Assembly (NCBI GenBank): GCA_036897625.1
Contig: JAYMTA010000316.1
Coordinates: forward strand, 1 to 31,575
Length of the DNA: 31,575 bases
From: Pelargonium cotyledonis
Lineage: Eukaryota; Streptophyta; Magnoliopsida; Geraniales; Geraniaceae
Direction of reading: 5' to 3'
The first letter of the stretch is position 1. Each line of letters begins with the position of its first letter. Position numbers and translations under genes: made by a program. The notes below the pieces were generated by a model. It searched no databases. It saw only the letters and a list, made by a program, of their open reading frames with translations, and was not told the DNA's origin. Of this stretch, positions 11,031 to 20,896 are shown piece by piece.

Positions 11031-11591
11031 CTCCTTCCGTCATAAAATGAGTGTCTTCACTTCTATTTTCAGAAAAATTAAGGAGACATTAGTTAGTTTG
11101 GTATGTTTACGATTGCATCATCATGATCATGTGTTGAGACATTCTAACTATTATAAGGAAATCTATACATACTATAAAAGCTGAACCAAAAAGCAAGTTT
11201 ATAATGCGTATTAGAGCGTCAAGTCATCAAATTTTTAGTTTTGACACATATTTTTACATAATTATAAAATTAGCCCAAATATAGAATAATGTAAGTAAAT
11301 CATAATTAATAGAAAACTAAAGTTATAATAAAAGTTTATTTTAGAAATTTAAATACCATTATTACAATTATTTTGACTTATTATACAAAACTATTCATTA
11401 ATTAAATGTGTTTGTTAAAATTTATTATTCCATAATTATTAAATTCGTTAAAAATACCCGTGCATCGCACGGGTGTATAAACTAGTTATTGATAATTCAA
11501 ACATAACTAACTTGCTCACCAAGGGAACAAGACACTCATTTTGAAACAAAAATGCAAGAGAAACATGACATTCATTTTGGGACAGAGAGAG
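11031..11591. mobile_element. Stowaway-type MITE, split by a Helitron
   Basis: The ends CTCCTTCCGTCATAAAATGA (11031) and, inverted, CTCTCTCTGTCCCAAAATGA (from 11591) form terminal inverted repeats next to TA on both sides (11029-11030, 11592-11593). This is the Stowaway (Tc1/mariner) signature. The 324-bp Helitron at 11162-11485 splits it; without that insert the MITE is about 237 bp, close to the two 251-bp elements at 26976 and 27665 that share the same termini. Confidence 0.7.
11162..11485 (+). mobile_element. Non-autonomous Helitron, 324 bp
   Basis: The 5' end is TCTATACATACTATAAAAG, the usual TC start followed by a TATAAAAG-type motif. The 3' end has a perfect 8-bp hairpin, ACCCGTGC-atc-GCACGGGT (11456-11474), 11 nt before a terminal CTAG (11482-11485). 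The element lies between A (11161) and T (11486), the A^T insertion rule of Helitrons, with no target duplication or inverted repeats. It has no Rep/helicase coding and is very AT-rich inside, so it is a mobilised derivative. It inserted into an older Stowaway MITE. Confidence 0.85.
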
Positions 11592-12950
11592 TATTTTATG
11601 ACTGTTGATGTCGTTTCTCATATTACTTGGTGTGTACGATACTAGTCAAATGTTGTTTCATTGTTCTATATAACTGTTTTCAAATGCATTTGTCTTTAAT
11701 TTGTTTATATCAGCTTGAAGTAGTTTCTGTTATTGATTTTTCTCTAGTGTCACAGGCAAACACAAAATCTAAATGTTCCAGAGTATTTGAATTGGCCAGT
11801 CAAGTATATGAAGTGATCGACAAAAAAACAATGAGTTGGTCGACTGTTATGTTGAATTGATCGACCAATATATCTCATAAATAGAGTACTAGTCTAATGA
11901 TTGTGGGAATGGGATTCAATAACAATAGAAAAATGTTATTTCTCTTAAATTTTACGCAACACTTTTGGTACAAAGTCATATGACAGTTTATTTGGCAAAA
12001 ATATATATTTTTTATTTTGTGGTTTAATATTAAGTTCAAACAAAATATAACTTAATATATATGATATCAAAACCCTACCATAAGTTTTGGCACAGAGTGT
12101 CCCGTTTATACTGACATATTGTACTCTTGACGTATTTTGGTTCGTCCAAGTCATCATTAGAATATGTGATTCATCTCTTAATAACTGACACATCACTCTG
12201 TACAACATAGTTATTTTTCAAAAGTTTGAATTCTAAACTACGCAATTGTTCACACGTAACACACGGGTGAGACTAACTACTGTTCTTCCCGACGTGACAC
12301 GAACATATTATGTGCATTTGTAGATTCTGATTTATGATCCTATTTGCAGGCACAAATCAGTCTCTAGGATATGACCAATATGTCAAAATTGGATTTCCAT
12401 GATTGCTGAACAAGTAAACCAAACTTGGTAGCACCAACAAAAGATGAAAATTGAAAGCTTCCAATTAATGGTTAGCTGTCTAGAGATGAATACAGTTTGC
12501 TTCATGATAGAGACTTCTTACCTTTCTTTTAGGTATCATGTAAGGATCAAAATGGTGGACCTCAGCACATAAATCAGTCTCCACCTCCAATATACAATGC
12601 ACATTTAGAATTACCACAATACACACAAATGAATGTATTTAATCATTTACGTGCTCGTGCACGTATACACGCATAGTTCAACGAGTTCGAAACTAATTTC
12701 TCGAGATAAACAGATAACTTCTACGAATGTTTTATGCGTACCAAATGATTAGAACAGCATATCCGTTGGTAGATTTCTCTTTACAACGATTAAACTATGC
12801 GGGAATATTTTGATCTCCAAATTACGTGACGTTATTAGTAGAAAAAGGGCTATATTAAGTCATGCATAAAAACGGCTTGAAGACAAGCCCAGCTATCTTG
12901 AGATCACAGAAAAGGCCTATTTTCATTAACAACACAAATCATTAGAAGTA
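11592..12950. other. Upstream intergenic region of the AGP gene
   Basis: No gene is seen. The longest frame (12208-11945, - strand) has no recognisable domain. The part from about 12300 on probably includes the promoter of the arabinogalactan protein gene that starts at 13088, but I cannot assign specific elements beyond the palindrome and TATA box listed below. Confidence 0.45.
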
Positions 12951-12976
12951 ATGTAGCATTCAAATGAATGCTACAT
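12951..12976. repeat. 26-bp near-perfect palindrome upstream of the AGP gene
   Basis: The arms ATGTAGCATTCA (12951-12962) and TGAATGCTACAT (12965-12976) are exact inverted copies around a 2-nt centre (AA). It lies 112-137 bp upstream of the AGP start codon and about 70 bp upstream of the TATA box, so it is placed to bind a dimeric regulator. That role is inference; I do not recognise the motif. Confidence 0.6.
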
Positions 12977-13045
12977 CTCTCCATCCAACAAATACCAAAC
13001 ACATTTTCCTACCATTTTGTCATAACAACCTGCATTTTCAATCTC

Positions 13046-13052
13046 TATATAA
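13046..13052 (+). promoter_or_regulatory. Candidate TATA box of the AGP gene
   Basis: TATATAA in the context ctcTATATAAcc lies 42 bp upstream of the AGP start codon at 13088. If used, it gives a very short 5' leader of roughly 10-15 nt, which is unusual, so a different upstream start site is possible. Confidence 0.35.
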
Positions 13053-13087
13053 CCATCAACAACAAAAATAATCAAATACTCACAAAA

Positions 13088-13933
13088 ATGGCTTCAATGT
13101 TGAGAGTTTTCATCTTAGCCTGCCTTACCTTTCCTCTAGCCATTATTAATGGGCAATCACCGGCAGCTGCACCATCAACTTTGCCCAGTGCAACACCGAA
13201 TCCGCCCACTGCGGCGGCACAGCCACCAGCAACTCCAGTTGCAACCACTCCCATAGCATCACCATCTCCCAAAGCTACTCCGGCCTTAAGCCCGACTGTT
13301 CCACCCCCTCAAGTTCCTCCACCACAACCACCGGCAAGTCCTCCTGTATCCACTCCAGCATTATCACCAGCTTTGCTGCCGCCACCAGCTACCCCACCAC
13401 CAATTCCTCCACCTCTGCCTCCACCAAAGGCATCCCCGGCTCCAGCACCAGCACAGCCGCCACCCGCGCCAGCTCCCGTGAAGGAGACACCAGCACCTGC
13501 ACCAGCTAATGAAGCTCCGCTCCCAGCACCAGTGCCTGCACCCATTTCTGACCCACCAGCACCAGCACCAGCTCCAGCAAAGCACAAGAAGAAGAGGAGG
13601 CACAGGCACAAGAGGCATCACGCTCCCGCGCCAGCACCAACTGTTCCAAGCCCTCCGGCACCACCTGCAGTGACAGATTTGGAGGACACAGTGCCAGCAC
13701 CATCACCAAGTCTCGACTTGGTAACATTTCTAATCACATCAACTATTTTTTCCCAAATAGCTGACCAAACTGAACAGACGAGTAGATGGTATCAGTTTCC
13801 AAATATTTTGACTCATTGTACTTTATTTTCTGTCTCGCAGAATGAAGGTGTTGCTCTGCATCATCAGCAACGAAGGTTTGGGCTGTGGGCGAGGACTGGA
13901 TTAGCTATCACCATCCTGCTGGCTGTAACATGA
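13088..13933 (+). CDS. AGP19: Lysine/histidine-rich classical arabinogalactan protein, AGP19-like
   Basis: This is a secreted, GPI-anchored, heavily O-glycosylated cell-surface proteoglycan core. It has two exons, 13088-13720 and 13841-13933, giving 241 residues. Residues 1-22 are a signal peptide (MASMLRVFILACL..., likely cut after NG before QS). Residues 23-164 are rich in Pro, Ala, Ser and Thr, with many AP, SP and TP dipeptides that direct prolyl hydroxylation and arabinogalactan addition. A compact basic patch (165-178, KHKKKRRHRHKRHH) interrupts this region, as in Arabidopsis AGP17/18/19. A second AP-rich part follows, and a hydrophobic tail (about 226-241) fits a GPI signal. The sequence around the basic patch and up to TDLEDTVPAPSPS is closest in my memory to AGP19. 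An ATG 120 bp upstream is in frame but would bury the signal peptide. The 120-bp intron is in frame and lacks stops. Confidence 0.9.
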   Translation: MASMLRVFILACLTFPLAIINGQSPAAAPSTLPSATPNPPTAAAQPPATPVATTPIASPSPKATPALSPTVPPPQVPPPQPPASPPVSTPALSPALLPPPATPPPIPPPLPPPKASPAPAPAQPPPAPAPVKETPAPAPANEAPLPAPVPAPISDPPAPAPAPAKHKKKRRHRHKRHHAPAPAPTVPSPPAPPAVTDLEDTVPAPSPSLDLVTFLITSTIFSQIADQTEQTSRWYQFPNILTHCTLFSVSQNEGVALHHQQRRFGLWARTGLAITILLAVT

Positions 13934-14166
13934 TATTGAATCGGATTTATCTCATATGTGCATGGATTTATTATTTTACTATAAGAGATGATTATTTCAT
14001 TTGCGTAACAGAGCTATATCTAAAGATGAAACACTGCAAACATTTTTGTATTTCAATTCATTCTTGAAATCAATATTTGACGACTATGACTTATGAATTA
14101 AGAACCAGCTTAGCAGTCCAAACACTCACAAAAATCATAACAAAACAACATGTTCAAAGTCATATA

Positions 14167-16027
14167 TCAAACTTGATCTGTTGTCTCCAGGTCCACAGCG
14201 ATCTCCTCTCGGAAGTCACACTCAACAAGGCCAAGATGGCCAACCAATTTGTTCTGCTGGAGACACCCTGCACACTGATGAGTAGCAGTGTGAGTTGGTG
14301 TCATGAACATGACATATTACAAACCGCCTCCCCATATAAGGGAAAGGAACAAAAATACTGATCAGACTGCAATTAGTCTGACCTTTTTTCTTCATTCTTT
14401 CATGTGAACTAGTTTGGCTTTAAATGTACATAAACTGATAGAATCCCAACTGAACAAGTTTTCTTGAGGCAAAGGTAGATTTATTATAACACTAAGGAAA
14501 AAACAAAATGATAACATCAGTTCTAAAAGTGTTTCTAAAACATGCAAGTACACACACACAAACAATACTATAAAGGGAATAGAGTACGCTTTGTGCGAAA
14601 ACTATCGTATTTTTGTAGCTTTTCACGGAAGGCCCTAGCTAGGCTTGACCGTCCCCAACAATCAGAAATATGAATTCCAGTTTTCATCAGCATGTAAAGA
14701 CCTCACATTTTTCATATACCATTTGTAGTATTACACATGACTAGAGAATACAAATATCATGATGTCAATGATCCTGACAACAGATGAATAACAAAAATCT
14801 CTATAAACAATGAACATTTAACATGAACCCCATATCGACAATTACATACACACTTGTATGAAAGCACTCCCCCGCTCATAGGCTAATCAGTTTACTAGTC
14901 TCTTTGTTCTTCCGCCACATGAATTCAACAAGCGGTCCTCTTCTTGGGAATTTCAAGTTGATAGTTGCACCCTACACGACATGGGGAAATGAAGAACAAA
15001 TATAAAACTAAAGTGAAAGCAACAATTTTCAAGACAAAAGGAATGAGGAAATAAACATGATCTGTCACTTATAGATATTACTGAAGCAGATATATAGCAT
15101 GTGTTGTATTCTGATATTTCACTCCAATTCCTATTCCACACAACAATGGAAAATTCCTTTCCAACTCCATAGTGGTTTTGAACCACCCAGCCCAAAAAAA
15201 CATGAACCTAACGAGTGATATAAAATGACAGGCATTCATATGCACTTGTGAATGGAATATTAGTTCCTGTAAAACAAATGTCGCATAGACGTAACATTTC
15301 AAATTGCAAAGTTCACTTTTCAGTTTTAATTGAAAATAAAAATGATGAGAAAACATCCCTCCGTTAACATACTTATCAATTCATGCAACATGAACTTGCT
15401 AGTTTTCTTGGATAGACAACACCAACAACACCTGAAGGGAGGCTCAAAACTGAGACCTCGAGGGGATCAAGCACCTTATCTGATTGCCCCAACAGTTGTT
15501 GGTATGAAGTTGCCAAATGAGAACAAAACATTACTCATCTTGCCCTTTGTAACCCCATACATACCAATTTCATTGATTTGGATATTTATGAACAAAGAAG
15601 GTTAACTGAGGGAACAAATGATAAATAAACACTAGGATTGCCAAATTTAGTGAACTGTTGCAACACCAAGGTTCCTAATATTGGCTGCATATTTCTGAGG
15701 CACATCCCATGGCATGTTCAGAGCAACAGAATAAATCACCACAACTTCAATATTGATTCTCAAACATTGTTTCAGATGTATTAGGAGTAAGCTGTTACTT
15801 CAAGCTACTTCAAGTTTCAGACAATCATATTAAAAAATCAAAAATACCTCTAGAGTCAATTGTTGTGAATCTTCTTGTCAAAATTCTGGGTGAGGCTCTG
15901 AATTGCCATCAGCAAGCCCAGAACCAGTACCCAAAACCTGCGCTTTGGTGATACTCACAGAACCACGTGTTGTAGCTTTAAAGAAGCAGGCTTTAGAGAG
16001 GTAAGATGCGAATTGGGACAAACCCAT
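14167..16027 (-). pseudogene. Zim17/DNL-type zinc-finger gene, decayed
   Basis: Zim17-type proteins are mitochondrial or plastid Hsp70 co-factors whose DNL zinc finger uses two CxxC pairs. Three - strand exon-like blocks fit. Exon 3 (14274-14167) encodes 35 residues beginning CAGCLQQNKLVGHLGLVE, the second CxxC knuckle and its LG-containing tail, and ends at TGA. Exon 2 (14971-14854) encodes GATINLKFPRRGPLVEF, then, in another frame, CGGRTKRLVN, a TGA, and LAYERGSAFIQ. This corresponds to the first knuckle, but the frame is broken after VEF, where the first Cys of CxxC should be, and an Arg codon appears changed to TGA. The exon is 118 bp; adding back 11 bp would restore phase. Splice sites (tgtag|GGT, CAA|GTGTGT, catcag|TGT) look usable. 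A possible exon 1 (16027-15848) has an ATG and presequence-like basic, Ser-rich codons, but its frame also disagrees with the donor-proximal frame (FRASPRILTRRFTTIDSRG). The family call is good; exon 1 is uncertain. Confidence 0.7.
15425..15500 (-). mobile_element. Possible SINE head remnant
   Basis: On the - strand, 'ggcaatcagataaggtgctt' followed by 'gaggtctcagttttgagcct' resembles the box A and box B spacing of a tRNA-derived SINE head (compare GGTCTCAGGTTCGAGNCC-type boxes). The box B is degenerate and I see no poly(A) tail or target duplication. It lies in the presumed first intron of the Zim17 pseudogene. Confidence 0.3.
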
Positions 16028-16531
16028 AAGAGAAAAAAGAGATCAGCAAAAACCCAAGAAGGGATTTTCAAGAACCTAACCTGGAGGCCCTAAGAGCAGG
16101 GGCACTAGGGCAAGGTGTGGAAAAATTAGGGTAAGTTGCTAATTGGGAAATTTTGGCCAATTTACTTTTAAAATAATATTTAACAATTTTTTGTTGTTTG
16201 ACATTATTCATAAAGCTATCATGACATGGATTAGAAACCAACACAAACATTTGCATAGAAGGGTAAACTAACTATCAACAGTAACTTCACTTTCCATTAA
16301 TGCTTTTCTTGTCAAAGACAAATTTTTGTGTACAAGTATGAAACTTTACCAAATTCTACTGTTAATTAATAACAACCAAGTTGATGATGTGTATATTGTT
16401 GCATCAACTTGTATACTACAAGAACAAAATTCCTTTTTTGAAGAACATTTTATCAGATAAACATCAATAACTACTGTGAATCAAATTCAAATTCTTGTAA
16501 GCAACTGCTGCCAATGGGGCATCAGATCAGA

Positions 16532-19500
16532 TCAGACTTCCTCATCTACTTCATGAAAGGGAAGTGGCACTGTCTTCACTGCCCTGAACTTGCCAGCATT
16601 ATTTAGATGCTCATTCTCCAACCTGCAGGACCATTCCAACAAAATTGCTCATTATTAGACCACTTGGACATCATTTAATCTTGAAAATAATGGAGATTAT
16701 GTGTTCAATTTTGTTACCTGTAAAAATTCCATTGCCCTCTTCTGATGACTTCAAGGGCAGCTAAAAATAGGCCTGTTACTCTATAATCAATATTTCCGAA
16801 ACTCGAATGGAGGACAGTTTGTAACCAAGCTAGTCTCAGAACAAGATTTAGTCCCTGCATCACATGAGATACCAAAGATTCATTAACAAATGCAAGAACA
16901 TGTTCATTGTATGGATTTAAAGTGAAGATCTTTGGGTTTTTCTGATAAAAGATCACTTAATTGAAAGAGGAGCTATGAGTATGAATTGGCTATATACCAT
17001 GGAAAAGTAGTAAATGAACTTTTGGCGAAGAATCAATTCGTCTCTTAGCCAAGGGTTCTTGGAATTCATTTGCAGCAAACCCCAATCCTTTACAAAGTCC
17101 CAATACAATTGATAAACAGTTGCAGCACTTGACATGACCACCAAAAGACACAACCATCCAACACTTTTTTCCCTCTCGTAGGCCACTTTTGCTCCTGCTG
17201 CTAGCATTGCTGATACATATTTTCCTAGATTTACTAGGTGGCTTGTCTCTCCTTCGTCAAACCAACGCCTTGCACACTGGGAAACAAATCAAGATCGAAG
17301 CATATCAGAAAAGAGAAAAACCCGAAAAGGAACTGGTTTGAAGCAAAAGAACTGAATAAAGTGCAATACCTGCATTGCTCTCCAATAGTATGGCAAGAAG
17401 GACACTGCATAGGCAAGATCGCGGTAACGCGTAGCCCTCATGCAATATCCATAGTCTTCAGTTTTGTAGCTTCCTGTTATGTAGTAACACGCAACAAATT
17501 CAAGATTCCTCAGCATTGGAACCTATAGATGCAACAAAATGTGTGTATCGTTATAATTGGTACTATAAAAAAATGAGTGAACTGAGGAAGCTAATGGTTT
17601 ATAGTTGCTGAATCTACCTGACTGCACATCTGATCTGCCAAGAAGAAGTCTAGCATTACAACCTTGTAGAGAGGTGATAAAACAGTGTTCCTTATAGCAC
17701 AAAGGAAGCGAAACCGGCTTGATCTGTAGAAGATATTGAAAGGGCACACTAGGACTAGCAAGAAGATCTGCACATAAAAGAATAAAGTTAGATTCTTGGA
17801 TGTGTCAATATGCACAAGAAAAGTTACCATCATTTCTAGTTAGTACGCGCTGAGATCAAGATATTAATTACCAGTAACATAAGGCCCGGGATTGCTTGTA
17901 CTTGGGAATACGAGTACCCTTTTGCGATTAGTGTCAAGTGAGCAAACAAAACACCCACCACAAGAGTCATCGACGTGGTACAAATCAAGAACACGTCTCT
18001 GTACTTAAGCTCCTTGGTTGGGGCTAGCTCAAAAATGAAGCTGTAATTAATTCGCGTCTTTCTCCACATGAAGATGTTGCATCCATACAGGAAGAAGTGT
18101 AGAAACAAGAGGCTGAACATGCTGAAAAAGGAGAGTGATCTGTTCTGTTAGTAACTTTGTACTCGTATTATCGAGCAAATCTCGATAATTTAGCTCTACA
18201 ATATTCTTAAGGTCATGTACTTGCCTAAGTACAGGGTAAATAGTTTCCATGTAGACTGTATCTCTTTGTTGTCTGTACATTCCTGTTATGTGCGCCATGA
18301 TGACATATCCGGCCAGGAGTGCAATGAAGCATCCAGTGAACAAACCTGATAATTTTCAGAACATTTATCTTAATCATTAACAAATGACATATCTGGAGCA
18401 AACCAAATGGCGTCTTTTGAGTTCTTTCTTGGAAAAAAGACAAGAATTTGTCTAACTCTAAAGGTTTTGTATAGGAATCTTTTATCTTAGTATTGTAAGT
18501 TCTTAAGGTTCAAAACTAGTACAGACAAGTTTGTCTCAACACATGATAATGGCACAAAAAGCTATGGGACCTGAGCTTTATTACCCACCAAAACTAAAGT
18601 TGTTTTTTGTGAAGTCCCTTCATTTCAAATCCTGGTGCTCTTTAATGACTATTGATATGTTGTCACATAGTGTAGCATAGAGACCAAAATTTTCATTCTA
18701 TAATTGGTGGCTTCGATAAGAAACTTACCAATGAAGTATGTGACAGCATGTGATTCTCTGCGCTGATGCTGATGAGGTCTAAGGTATTTCATGGCCTTTC
18801 TCTTGTCATCATTTGCAAAATGTTTGATGAATAGCTCCTCAACTTCATCAGCTAAGTTCACCACCTGTCATTTGTGAGAACAGTCGATAAGCAAACCAAA
18901 AAGGCGCATAATTATAGTTTTAGGAAAGCAAGTTCTCCAATATGAGTCAGATAACCATATCAGTATATGGTATCCGAGCTTGATATTTGTGATGCTCATG
19001 CTATTCATTGTGCAGACACAATCTATAGGGTTGAGGACACCACGTAGTGATGTCGATGAATATAAAGATGAAGAGGGTTCGTACAAACTACTAGTGGCAA
19101 ACATCTCAACAACCTCGAATCCTAAATCTCGTGTAAATATGATCTTTGATATTTTATCAGCAAATGAAAGGTAAATTTTAGGCCAAGTGATGTACCTTGT
19201 CTGAGCTGTTGAAATAGGAACTTTCAACCACTTTAAGGTAAATGGGAAGCACTTGTTTTCCAGTGACCTGAAAAAAGAACCGAGAAGTAGCTTTTTCTTT
19301 AGTCTACGAAACTTAAATCGAAATATATAAAGAAAAAGAGTCTAAAGAAGGTATTGATGGCTTACTTTATCAAACTTCTTCAAGATCTTTATAAAAGCAA
19401 GCATGTTCAAGTTCCTGCAAGATCACAAACCCACAATTAATATAATCGAAATTTGTAACTTTTCATTCATTTTGTCTCGATTGGACTTGTGAGTGATGAT

Positions 19501-20723
19501 GAATTGATGATCATACCTATAAGTTTTGAGATAGCCAAGACCCTTGTAGAGCTCAGTGAAAGCTCCTCTGATCATTTTCTCTGCATGATGCAACTTGGTT
19601 TTGTTGATGTGAAGCTTGCTTCCATCAGAAGTGCACTTCTTGGACAAGGGGTTCGCTGAATCCCCCCGAACCAAGTAACTAATGGCACAGAAGGTACGCG
19701 TCGGGGTTGTCAGTGGAATGTTTATCTTGAGGTTCTTCCCTTGGCAATTAAAGACCTGACCAGAAAGTGTCCTCAGCTTCACATCTTTTTCCTCTCTTTT
19801 CACTGTCATTGTCCTTCCCAGCTCATCAGACCGCGGCGAGTCAGTGAATGTGACATCATCATTTCTCTCCAACTCATCTGTGATGGTGTCATGATTCTGC
19901 TCTTCTTCTGTCCTGCCCCTAGTAGACTCCTCCTCTGTATCGGCACAAGAAAAAGGTCAGTAAAAGAAGGAAAATTCGGGCAAATGTGACACTTGAGGCC
20001 TAATGTTGAGATGTTAATCATGTTTTCATAGCTAGAAGATAATATATACCACATGAAATGGTGCAAGAAATGGAAGGGTCATCTCTAGAGTCCTCTTGGG
20101 AGGAATTGGCGCCTTTGTTGCGCCTTCTTTGCTGAAGCGCGGTCTTGAGCTGAATGAGAATCTGCATCTGTTCTTTGAGCGAATCGCCTCTATCCAAGAA
20201 CTCCTTTTCCTTTGTTTTGTACAAGTGATTGACCTTGTTGAGCTGAAGGTCTAAACAAGAAAAGAATTCCTTGGCAGCATCAGTATCCGCAAATTGCTCG
20301 AGCAGCTCAGTCTCATACATGTCATTCAAACTAGCTGAGGATGCAAGTTTCTTGTGAACCTGATGACAAACAAACACCACATTTTAGCACACACACACAA
20401 GACTAACCAAAAGCTCCATGATCATGCATTTTCCGAGCTCGTAAAAATAGAAATGGAAGGGCAGATAGATGGTGTACTTGAATGGCTCCATGATGGTGAT
20501 CTCTCTGTTGGTGGCTGAATGGTGAGATCTTCCTGAGAGAGGCCAAGAAGCTCATGTGTTGGTGTGGCTTGGCTTGTGGATTGGTACTAGTAGTGTTGTT
20601 GTTGTTGTTAGTGTTAAGGAGACGGATTATCTTGAGACCTTTCTTGAGCTTTGAGTAATCAACAAAAGCCTCTTTCCATTCAGGCACAAGCTGTCCCTCA
20701 AATTGCTTAGAGAACTTCACCAT
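16532..20723 (-). CDS. PHO1;H1: SPX-EXS phosphate exporter, PHO1;H1-like
   Basis: PHO1-type exporters move inorganic phosphate out of cells, in PHO1;H1 for root-to-shoot transfer; the SPX domain senses inositol pyrophosphates. The 13 exons are 20723-20478, 20359-20050, 19934-19517, 19414-19366, 19267-19196, 18864-18729, 18345-18225, 18121-17872, 17767-17618, 17522-17370, 17276-16998, 16854-16718 and 16622-16532. They join in phase to 803 residues plus TGA; the Arabidopsis protein is about 784. SPX (1 to about 345) starts [20 protein letters not shown] and keeps [24 protein letters not shown] and LKKFDK. Membrane helices are visible near 412-430, 452-470, 493-513 and 528-548. The EXS part (about 585-780) has [40 protein letters not shown] and [24 protein letters not shown]. 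All introns but one are GT-AG; intron 7 is GC-AG. A GTT microsatellite in exon 1 encodes an Asn run (about 39-43). The gene looks intact. PHO1;H1 rather than PHO1 is chosen for its close match across the protein as I recall it. Confidence 0.95.
18122..18224 (-). other. GC-AG intron (intron 7 of the PHO1;H1-like gene)
   Basis: The exon ends ...GTACTTAG and the intron begins GCAAGT on the - strand, the consensus form of a GC donor. It ends tttttcag before CATGTTCAGC. Joining AG with C makes Ser and gives [18 protein letters not shown], which matches the family. The nearby GT (18219-18218) would put the next exon out of frame. Confidence 0.85.
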
Positions 20724-20774
20724 TTTTTCTTCAATTTTCTTGAAAGCTATACAAGAGAAACCTAGAAATGAGAC

Positions 20775-20796
20775 TTTTTTTTTTTTTTTTTTTTTT
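20775..20796 (-). repeat. A22 tract in the 5' leader of the PHO1;H1-like gene
   Basis: Twenty-two T on the + strand read as A22 in the transcript, 52-73 nt upstream of the start codon. The rest of the leader is rich in CA and poor in G. Length may vary between alleles because such tracts slip. Confidence 0.8.
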
Positions 20797-20883
20797 GTGT
20801 TGTGAAGTGTTGTGTGTTTTGTGTCTCTCTAGGCTTGTGGCTTTGTGAGTTGTGAGAGTGTGTTGTATTGAAGACCAAAAACT

Positions 20884-20893
20884 CTATATTTAT
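20884..20893 (-). promoter_or_regulatory. Candidate TATA box of the PHO1;H1-like gene
   Basis: ATAAATATAG on the - strand, in the context ctccATAAATATAGagt, lies about 161 bp upstream of the start codon. It would place transcription start near 20855 and give a leader of roughly 130 nt that contains the A22 tract. I looked for a phosphate-starvation P1BS site (GNATATNC) between 20724 and 21720 and found none. Confidence 0.5.
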
Positions 20894-20896
20894 GGA

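Noticed and set aside
10623-11045. 140-codon + strand frame
   Set aside because: It runs through a SINE and the start of a MITE; no domain and no independent support.
12968-13087. In-frame extension of the AGP protein to an upstream ATG at 12968
   Set aside because: It would put about 40 non-conserved residues before a clear signal peptide, and the candidate TATA box lies within it.
13072-13727. Gly-rich and Trp/Cys-rich open frames antisense to the AGP gene
   Set aside because: They are mirror images of Pro/Ala-rich codons on the + strand, so the open frames follow from composition.
14077-14361. 94-codon + strand frame
   Set aside because: It overlaps, in antisense, exon 3 of the Zim17-type pseudogene, whose family match explains the local GC-rich, protein-like signal.
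15078-15356. - strand frame ending FWAGWFKTTMELERNFPLLCGIGIGVKY, first taken as a pseudogene exon
   Set aside because: It has no splice donor in a phase that joins it to the DNL exon and no similarity to the family; it is best left as intron.
18980-19174. + strand frame within the PHO1;H1-like gene
   Set aside because: It lies in antisense to intron 5 and has no domain; the - strand gene model is complete without it.
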